Positions 1-4,511 of a DNA stretch of 5,695 bases are shown in pieces. The first letter of the stretch is position 1, and each line of letters begins with the position of its first letter. The position numbers and the translations under genes were made by a program. Source of the DNA: Cycloclasticus sp. (lineage in GTDB: Bacteria; Pseudomonadota; Gammaproteobacteria; Methylococcales; Cycloclasticaceae); assembly GCA_016764415.1 (NCBI GenBank), contig JAESRY010000183.1, positions 1,744 through 7,438 of the forward strand, given 5' to 3'. The notes under the pieces were generated by a model. It was given only the letters and a program-made list of their open reading frames with translations. It made no database searches and was not told the DNA's origin.

Positions 1-43
1 TGATATTTTAGCGTTTAGTTTATTCATTATGCGAATTTAAATC

Positions 44-66
44 ACCCTGGTGGATAAGTTCAGGGT
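44..66. repeat. Inverted repeat ACCCTG / CAGGGT downstream of the CoA-transferase gene
   Basis: Perfect 6-bp arms at 44-49 and 61-66 with an 11-nt loop form a possible stem-loop in the 130-bp stretch after the operon. Neither strand has a T-run right after it, so it may only stabilise the mRNA end. The rest of 1-130 shows no supported gene. Confidence 0.25.
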
Positions 67-83
67 AATTAGGGCCATATACT

Positions 84-116
84 AAAAAACTAAAAATTGG
101 TCGCTCAATAATAAGC
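84..116 (-). terminator. Weak candidate terminator after the CoA-transferase gene
   Basis: On the minus strand, 14 nt past the stop, a 5-bp stem (arms 112-116 and 103-107, one G-T pair, 4-nt loop) is followed after a short gap by two U-runs (five at 96-92, six at 89-84). The stem is short and GC-poor, so the call is tentative. Confidence 0.25.
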
Positions 117-130
117 TTAACGGCAAGTAG

Positions 131-1324
131 TTATTTTTTTGGTTTATCAAGTGTTACTTGCATCTCTTTAAAGCGTCTAATGTCTTCATCTGAGTAGCCG
201 GCTTCTGCTAGTATTTCTGTATTATTCTCACCATATTGCGGTGGCTTAAATTGAATTTTACCTGGTGTTCTTGATAGTTTGATTGGAATACCTGTTCCTC
301 TGTATTCACCATCTTGAACGACCATCTCACGCGCTATGGTTTGTGGGTGTTGCAAGGCATCTTCTACAGTTTGCACAGAACCTGCGGGAATGCCTTTTTC
401 TAACAACTCTTGTGTTAGGGCTTTTCCATCCATGTTAACAAGCATGTCTTCAAGAATTTTACGTAAGGCGGCTCTATTACGTGCGCGTTCAGCATTTATG
501 GCAAAGCGAGGGTCGCTCGCAATCTCATCATGTCCAAGGTGTTTACATAAACCAGCAAATTGGCGATCATTACCGATGGCGAGGAATAATTGGCCATTGG
601 CAGTTGGAAAGAGGTCATAGGGCGTTATATTAGGGTGTGCACTGCCTGTTCGGTTTTGTGGCTTTCCATTTAGAAACCAATTAGCCGCGTGTGGATGAAT
701 AAGGCTGACGGCGGTGTCGTATAAACTGACTTCAATCGACTGCCCTAAGCCTGATGTTTGACGTTCGTGCAAAGCCAATAAAATGGCGATAACCGCATTC
801 ATGCCAGTGGTTAAATCAACAATAGGTACGCCAATACGAACCGGTGGTCGGTCGGGGTCGCCATTAATGCTCATTAAGCCGGAAGTGGCCTGTGCGACGG
901 CGTCGTAGCCTGGAAAACCAGCATACGGACCTGTGCTGCCAAAACCGGTGACGCGACAATGAATTAAACGTGGGAATTTTTTCTGTAATACTTCGTCAAA
1001 GCCAATGCCCCATTTTTCAAGCGTACCGATTTTAAAGTTTTCAACCAATATATCTGCTTGTTCTAATAGCCTAAATAAAATTTCATGTGCTTCTGGTTTG
1101 CGCATGTCCAAGGCGATACATTTTTTATTGCGATTAACGCCGTCAAAATAAGCACTGCCGCGTTCGTGATAAGGAGGACCCCAGCCACGTGTTTCATCAC
1201 CAGCGGGTGGTTCTACTTTAATAATTTCAGCGCCATGGTCGCCTAAAATTTGAGTCGATAACGGGCCACCTAAAACGCGTGATAGGTCGACAACTTTAAT
1301 ACCATCGAGAGATGATTTTGACAT
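131..1324 (-). CDS. Class III (CaiB/BaiF-family) CoA-transferase
   Basis: A 397-residue protein, full length for the family (about 400). Family III enzymes move CoA from an acyl-CoA donor to a carboxylic acid through an aspartyl anhydride intermediate, in the cytoplasm. The N-terminus carries the family opening GIKVVDLSRVLGGP (residues 8-21), followed by GAEIIKVEPP (31-40), the NRNKK loop (64-68) and ALDMRKPEA (71-79). The segment VGVPIVDLTTGM (about 164-175) places Asp170 at the catalytic aspartate of the FRC/CaiB families. It is the last gene of a three-gene minus-strand operon: its ATG directly abuts the stop of the thiolase-like gene with no gap, and a strong AGGAGGTG lies just upstream. 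Position next to a thiolase-like/DUF35 pair suggests it charges a catabolic acid with CoA, perhaps from succinyl-CoA or acetyl-CoA. The sequence does not show donor or acceptor; formyl-CoA, carnitine and racemase subfamilies cannot be excluded. Family assignment is secure, substrate unknown. Confidence 0.93.
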   Translation of the reverse strand: MSKSSLDGIKVVDLSRVLGGPLSTQILGDHGAEIIKVEPPAGDETRGWGPPYHERGSAYFDGVNRNKKCIALDMRKPEAHEILFRLLEQADILVENFKIGTLEKWGIGFDEVLQKKFPRLIHCRVTGFGSTGPYAGFPGYDAVAQATSGLMSINGDPDRPPVRIGVPIVDLTTGMNAVIAILLALHERQTSGLGQSIEVSLYDTAVSLIHPHAANWFLNGKPQNRTGSAHPNITPYDLFPTANGQLFLAIGNDRQFAGLCKHLGHDEIASDPRFAINAERARNRAALRKILEDMLVNMDGKALTQELLEKGIPAGSVQTVEDALQHPQTIAREMVVQDGEYRGTGIPIKLSRTPGKIQFKPPQYGENNTEILAEAGYSDEDIRRFKEMQVTLDKPKK

Positions 1325-2476
1325 TTATAGCACCTCCTGTGTGCCTAATAGAGTAGTGACTTGACTGGATAATACGCCACCATTGCCATGTACCAGCGCA
1401 ACTTCTGCATTTTCAACCTGTCGAGCACCACAGCCGCCACGCAATTGTTGTATGGCTTCAATAAGGATAAAAATACCATACATACCTGGGTGTACACAGG
1501 ATAAGCCGCCGCCATTTGTATTTACGGGCAAACTGCCGCCCGGTGCAATATTGCCATTAGAAACAAACTGACCGCCTTCGCCTTTTGCACAAAACCCTAA
1601 GTCTTCAAGGAACAGCAAGGTGTTAATAGTGAAGGCGTCGTATACCTCAACCACATCCACATCGCTTTGCGTTAAACCGGCCATTTTGAATGCACGCTCA
1701 CCAGATTCTTTAGCGGCGGTTACTGTTAGGTCAGGCATTTGTGTGATTTGACGGTGCCAATGCGCGGCCCCTGTGCCTAATAGGTAAACGGGTTTATTGG
1801 GGAAGTCTTTAGCGCGTTCACTCGACACCATAATGACAGCACCACCACCATCAGTCACTAAACAACAATCTAGTTGTGATATTGGGTCACTAATCATTCT
1901 GGAATTTAGTACATCCTCGCGACTTAGGTCACCATGAGCAAAGGCCGCAGGATTAAGGTTAGCCCATTGTCTTGCGGCAACAGCTATATCAGCCAATTGC
2001 TCGCGTGTTGTGCCGTATTGATGCATATGCCTCGCAGCAGCCAATGCGTAAGAACTAATGGGGTATCGGGGTTTGTAGGGGGTTTCATAAATTTGTTGTT
2101 CAGACATGGTCGCCAATTTGCCGCCAGCAGTCCGTTGGTTGCTGCCATAACAAATTAAAGCAACATCACATAAACCGTTCTTAATAGCACTCGCGGCGTT
2201 CAGTGTGTGGGCAACAAAAGACGAACCGCCCACCATACTGCCATCGGAGAAGCGAGGCTTTATGCCGAGATATTCTGCAGTACTTAATGTGGGCATAAAG
2301 TGATATGAAGAGCCGGTAAAGATACCGTCAATGTCACTGAGTTTTAAACCAGCATCATCCAATGCATTATGGGTTGCCTCGGCGAGAATATCTAACGGCA
2401 TCTTGCCATGAGCTTCGCCACAACCCGCTAAACCAACGCCAACAATAGCAGAAGAACCTCTTAATGTATCAACCAT
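1325..2476 (-). CDS. Thiolase-superfamily protein (SCP-x/Ltp2-like) lacking the nucleophilic Cys
   Basis: A 383-residue thiolase-fold protein of the group usually labelled acetyl-CoA acetyltransferase or lipid-transfer-protein thiolase. The N-terminal half starts at SSAIVGVGLAGCG (8-20) and runs through DILAEATHNALDDAGL (29-44). The C-terminal half has VEVYDAFT (276-283), GGGLSCVHPG (322-331, His329 at the thiolase GHP histidine) and HGNGG (363-367) where true thiolases have the C-terminal Cys-x-Gly or HNxGxGG motif. The segment where degradative thiolases carry their acyl-accepting Cys reads SMVGGSSFVAH (80-90), with no cysteine. That points away from a classical ketoacyl-CoA thiolase and toward thiolase-fold retro-aldolases such as the steroid enzyme Ltp2, which work with a DUF35 partner. 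Such a partner is encoded immediately upstream (3-bp gap). AAGGAG lies 8 nt before the ATG and supports this start. Likely role: C-C cleavage of a CoA-thioester in ring or side-chain degradation; the exact reaction is inferred. Confidence 0.9.
   Translation of the reverse strand: MVDTLRGSSAIVGVGLAGCGEAHGKMPLDILAEATHNALDDAGLKLSDIDGIFTGSSYHFMPTLSTAEYLGIKPRFSDGSMVGGSSFVAHTLNAASAIKNGLCDVALICYGSNQRTAGGKLATMSEQQIYETPYKPRYPISSYALAAARHMHQYGTTREQLADIAVAARQWANLNPAAFAHGDLSREDVLNSRMISDPISQLDCCLVTDGGGAVIMVSSERAKDFPNKPVYLLGTGAAHWHRQITQMPDLTVTAAKESGERAFKMAGLTQSDVDVVEVYDAFTINTLLFLEDLGFCAKGEGGQFVSNGNIAPGGSLPVNTNGGGLSCVHPGMYGIFILIEAIQQLRGGCGARQVENAEVALVHGNGGVLSSQVTTLLGTQEVL
1331..1338 (-). promoter_or_regulatory. 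Ribosome binding site of the CoA-transferase gene
   Basis: Minus-strand AGGAGGTG, near-perfect Shine-Dalgarno, ends 6 nt before the ATG at 1324-1322. It lies inside the last codons of the thiolase-like gene, whose stop directly abuts the ATG, supporting this start and translational coupling. Confidence 0.85.
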
Positions 2477-2479
2477 GAC

Positions 2480-2875
2480 TTAAGCTCCTTTAAGAGGGGT
2501 GAAAACGACATAAGAATTATTGTCGTCATTGATAATATTAGCGATAACTTGGTCGCCAATACTAACGATTTCAGAGTCAACACCATCTACTCGGCTCATC
2601 ATGCGAGGGCCTTCTTCTAACGTAACCAGACAAACATTATAATTGCCACCACGTTCTGGTTTACGGCGAACAGTGGTCGTTGAATACACCTCTCCCTTTC
2701 CAGAAACGGGTTGCCACTCTAATTCAAAGCTACCGCAATGTGGGCAAACAACGCGAGGGAAAAAATGAAATTTTGCACAGCTGGTACATTTGGGCAGTTC
2801 AAATTGATTGTTTTTTAAATTCTTTTGATAAATCTGGTCAGGACCTGTATCGCTAAATTGGTTTGAATTTGTCAT
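2480..2875 (-). CDS. Zn-ribbon and OB-fold protein (DUF35 family), partner of the thiolase-like protein
   Basis: A 131-residue protein with the two-part DUF35 layout. The rubredoxin-like zinc ribbon uses Cys30, Cys33, Cys44 and Cys47 (CTSC and CPHC, ten residues between pairs), preceded by the typical helical tail (about 12-26). A C-terminal OB-fold follows, about 55-128, with GKGEVYSTTTVRR (59-71) and GPRMMSRVDG (89-98). Proteins of this family bind thiolase-superfamily enzymes: ChsH2 activates the aldolase Ltp2 in steroid side-chain breakdown, and archaeal DUF35 proteins bridge thiolase and HMG-CoA synthase. Here it is the first gene of the operon with the thiolase-like gene 3 bp downstream, a textbook pairing. 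It probably acts as the non-catalytic, CoA-substrate-binding subunit of that complex. AGGAA lies 12 nt before the ATG, a rather long spacing. A candidate extended -10 promoter is about 55 bp upstream of the ATG. No hydratase domain is fused to it. Confidence 0.92.
   Translation of the reverse strand: MTNSNQFSDTGPDQIYQKNLKNNQFELPKCTSCAKFHFFPRVVCPHCGSFELEWQPVSGKGEVYSTTTVRRKPERGGNYNVCLVTLEEGPRMMSRVDGVDSEIVSIGDQVIANIINDDNNSYVVFTPLKGA
2485..2490 (-). promoter_or_regulatory. Ribosome binding site of the thiolase-like gene
   Basis: Minus-strand AAGGAG, 8 nt before the ATG at 2476-2474, lies within the final codons of the DUF35 gene and decides this start. The two genes are 3 bp apart. Confidence 0.85.
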
Positions 2876-2930
2876 TGTTAGTAGGTGTTCCTAATGTTGA
2901 ATATTGAAACGAGTTTTTAACTTGAATAAA

Positions 2931-2938
2931 ATTCTAAC
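2931..2938 (-). promoter_or_regulatory. Candidate extended -10 promoter for the DUF35/thiolase/CoA-transferase operon
   Basis: On the minus strand the region reads TGTTAGAAT: hexamer TAGAAT (2936 down to 2931, five of six matches to TATAAT) preceded by TGn at 2937-2939 in the extended -10 position. The -35 position 17 nt upstream (TAGTCC) is poor, as tolerated by extended -10 promoters. It would give a leader of roughly 50 nt before the DUF35 ATG. Visual match only. Confidence 0.4.
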
Positions 2939-2946
2939 ACTTGTTA
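2935..2946. promoter_or_regulatory. Short palindrome TAACA-CT-TGTTA overlapping the candidate minus promoter
   Basis: Perfect 5-bp arms around a 2-nt centre overlap the extended -10 element, the place a repressor would block. The half-sequence TAACACT recurs at 3091-3097, near the thioesterase ribosome site. Operator function is inferred; in AT-rich DNA such a short palindrome may arise by chance. Confidence 0.3.
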
Positions 2947-3027
2947 TGTTGGAGGACTAGATTTTTTTAGATGGCAAATGAATTTTAGCATCCCTCTTTA
3001 AAGTCGTCTTTCGAACGTAAAAACCAA

Positions 3028-3040
3028 CTACTTTAAGTAG
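3028..3040. repeat. Small palindrome CTACT-TTA-AGTAG
   Basis: Five-base perfect arms flank a 3-nt centre in the middle of the divergent region. It may be half of a composite operator with the neighbouring inverted repeat, or chance. Confidence 0.2.
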
Positions 3041-3053
3041 AGTTATGGTGGAC

Positions 3054-3082
3054 TTAAAGCTTTTAATTTCGCGTAGCTTTAA
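3054..3082. repeat. Inverted repeat TTAAAGCT / AGCTTTAA
   Basis: Eight-base perfect arms at 3054-3061 and 3075-3082 are separated by 13 nt, giving arm centres 21 bp apart, two helical turns. That is the geometry of a dimeric regulator site. It lies 40-70 bp upstream of the thioesterase ATG, in the likely promoter or leader of the plus-strand genes. It could instead form a weak stem-loop in the mRNA. No T-run follows, so it is not a terminator. Confidence 0.4.
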
Positions 3083-3121
3083 ATGTGACTTAACACTAAT
3101 AATTGAGGATGAACAATAATT

Positions 3122-3544
3122 ATGGCTAGAATCATCATCACGTATCCAGAAACAACTCTTTACACACACGATTTAACTGTCCGTGTAAAGGACTTAAATA
3201 TTGGGAACCACTTAGCTCACGATAGTGTTATTTCTTTATTGCATGAAGCACGTGCCCAATTTTTTGAGGCAAACAATATGTCCGAACTGGATGTTGAAGG
3301 TTACGGCATCATCATGGCTGATATTGGGGTTAACTATAAGGCAGAGGCATATTTTGGTCAGATGTTAGCTGTTGAGATAGCGCTTGGGGACTTCTCTTCC
3401 AAAGGTTGCGATATGTATTATCGAATGTCTTGTAAAGAAACAGGAACGGTCGTTGCTATAGCAAAAACAGGGTTGGTGTTTTTTGACTATGAAGCGAAAA
3501 AACCGGTGGCTGTTCCACAATCATTTCTAAATATTGTTAAATAA
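3122..3544 (+). CDS. Hotdog-fold acyl-CoA thioesterase (YbgC/4HBT-like)
   Basis: A 140-residue single hotdog domain, the usual size for 4-hydroxybenzoyl-CoA thioesterase/YbgC/FadM relatives. The signature block is LTVRVKDLNIGNHLAHD (18-34), followed by the central helix with LLHEARAQFF (39-48), GVNYKAEAYFGQML (69-82) and a last strand, TGLVFFDYEAKKP (116-128). It would hydrolyse an acyl-CoA to free acid and CoA in the cytoplasm. Aligned by eye with E. coli YbgC (DTDAGGVVYH), the catalytic second Asp is Asn26 here; His30 and Asp24 remain. The protein may thus be a subfamily with a different catalytic residue (Glu42 on the helix is a candidate) or have weak activity. It heads the plus-strand group, with the hydrolase 36 bp downstream. 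GAGGA lies 12 nt before the ATG; no in-frame alternative start with a better site is seen. Natural substrate unknown; a role in releasing CoA trapped on dead-end intermediates is plausible. Confidence 0.88.
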   Translation: MARIIITYPETTLYTHDLTVRVKDLNIGNHLAHDSVISLLHEARAQFFEANNMSELDVEGYGIIMADIGVNYKAEAYFGQMLAVEIALGDFSSKGCDMYYRMSCKETGTVVAIAKTGLVFFDYEAKKPVAVPQSFLNIVK

Positions 3545-3570
3545 CAAACTGTTTTAACTGATTAAAATAA

Positions 3571-3576
3571 AGGGGA
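3571..3576 (+). promoter_or_regulatory. Ribosome binding site of the HSL-family hydrolase
   Basis: AGGGGA lies 4 nt before the ATG at 3581 within the 36-bp gap after the thioesterase stop. The gap has no terminator-like hairpin, so read-through from the thioesterase gene is expected. Confidence 0.7.
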
Positions 3577-3580
3577 AATA

Positions 3581-4486
3581 ATGGCATCAACAGAATCTAA
3601 CTTTTTGCGTGACCTTTACCAAAGCTGGACTGACCGAATGACAGCTAACCCAAATATGACGCTGGATGATATGCGTGATGTATTTGATGAGTGGGAAAAG
3701 CCGACTAAAGAACCGGAAGGCGTTACCTATAAAAGTGATAACGTTGGCGGTGTTGATGTTATTTGGGCTATACCTGTGGATGCAGACACCAATAAGGTAC
3801 TGATATACACACACGGCGGCGGTTTTGTAGTTGGGTCTTCGTCTAGTCACCGGAAGTTAGCTGGCCATGTAGCAAAAGCATTGGGTGCTATTAGTGTTAT
3901 CTTGGACTACAGATTGGCACCAGAAGCGCCTTTTCCCGCGCAAATTGATGATGCGGTATCTGTCTACAAAGCAATACTTGCTAGTGGTATTCAAGCGAAC
4001 AACATTACAACGGTTGGTGATTCAGCAGGAGGGAACTTAGCTATTTCATCGGTACTGAAATTCCGCGAACTGGGGTTGCCATTACCTGGCAGTGTTATTG
4101 CTTTTTCACCTTGGTTGGATATGGAGCTAACAGGTACGACACTCGACACAAATGAAGCGACAGATGCGTTGGTAAAACGTCCTGTGCTTGAGGCGATGTC
4201 GGGGATGTTTTTAGGCGAAAATGGTGCGGCAAATGACCCACTTGCAAACCCTCTGCACGCTGATTTTTCTCATTACCCAGCGCTGTATATCAATGCGGGT
4301 AGTGATGAAACTTTATTAGATGATTCACGACGCCTCCATGCTATGGCCAGTGAAGCAGGTGTTAACTCAACCTTATCCGTTGTTGAAGGTATGCAACACG
4401 TATTTCCGTTTTTGGCGGGTCGGGCAGAAGAAGCCGATAACGAAATTAAAAAAATAGCCGCTTGGTATAACAACATAACCGGCTAA
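3581..4486 (+). CDS. HSL-family alpha/beta hydrolase, probable lactone hydrolase/esterase
   Basis: A 301-residue alpha/beta hydrolase of the hormone-sensitive-lipase family (bacterial family IV esterases). It has the oxyanion motif HGGG (78-81), DYRLAPEAPFPA (109-120), the nucleophile elbow GDSAGG (146-151, Ser148), GSDETLLDD (240-248, Asp242 as acid) and EGMQHVFPF (269-277, His273). The catalytic set is complete. There is no signal peptide, so the enzyme is cytoplasmic. A helical cap at the N-terminus (about 7-40, DLYQSWTDRM) is typical. This family includes monoterpene epsilon-lactone hydrolase and, as I recall, the epsilon-caprolactone hydrolase ChnC that partners cyclohexanone monooxygenase. 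The next gene, 25 bp downstream, is a CHMO-like BVMO, so the natural role is very likely opening its lactone product to a hydroxy acid. A general esterase function cannot be excluded. A purine-rich AGGGGAA sits 4 nt before the ATG and fixes this start. Family certain, lactone specificity inferred from context. Confidence 0.92.
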   Translation: MASTESNFLRDLYQSWTDRMTANPNMTLDDMRDVFDEWEKPTKEPEGVTYKSDNVGGVDVIWAIPVDADTNKVLIYTHGGGFVVGSSSSHRKLAGHVAKALGAISVILDYRLAPEAPFPAQIDDAVSVYKAILASGIQANNITTVGDSAGGNLAISSVLKFRELGLPLPGSVIAFSPWLDMELTGTTLDTNEATDALVKRPVLEAMSGMFLGENGAANDPLANPLHADFSHYPALYINAGSDETLLDDSRRLHAMASEAGVNSTLSVVEGMQHVFPFLAGRAEEADNEIKKIAAWYNNITG

Positions 4487-4498
4487 TAAAATACAAGT

Positions 4499-4502
4499 GG
4501 AG
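4499..4502 (+). promoter_or_regulatory. Ribosome binding site deciding the BVMO start
   Basis: GGAG (in GTGGAG) stands 9 nt before ATG 4512 but touches the in-frame ATG at 4503. Only the downstream ATG has workable spacing, so 4512 is preferred; choosing 4503 would add three residues (MTK). Confidence 0.7.
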
Positions 4503-4511
4503 ATGACTAAA

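Larger units (their letters stand above)
2876..3121. promoter_or_regulatory. Divergent intergenic control region
   Basis: An AT-rich 246-bp gap separates the two oppositely transcribed groups and must hold promoters for both. It contains a candidate extended -10 for the minus operon, a 12-bp palindrome on that -10, an inverted repeat at 3054-3082, a small palindrome at 3028-3040 and the heptamers TAACACT (2935-2941 and 3091-3097) and GACTTAA (3051-3057 and 3087-3093). I found no convincing -35/-10 pair for the plus strand. No credible gene lies here; the open frame on the minus strand at 2957-3169 has no ribosome site or recognisable product and overlaps the thioesterase start antisense. Confidence 0.75.

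Noticed and set aside
3079..3084. TTAAAT as a -10 element for the thioesterase
   Set aside because: Only four of six bases match and there is no acceptable -35 at 16-18 nt; too weak to call in such AT-rich DNA.
2957..3169. 70-codon minus-strand open frame in the divergent region
   Set aside because: No ribosome site, no recognisable domain, unusual composition, and it overlaps the well-supported thioesterase start antisense.
3545..3580. Possible terminator between the thioesterase and hydrolase genes
   Set aside because: The 36-bp gap has T- and A-rich runs but no GC stem, and the downstream gene has its own ribosome site at normal spacing.
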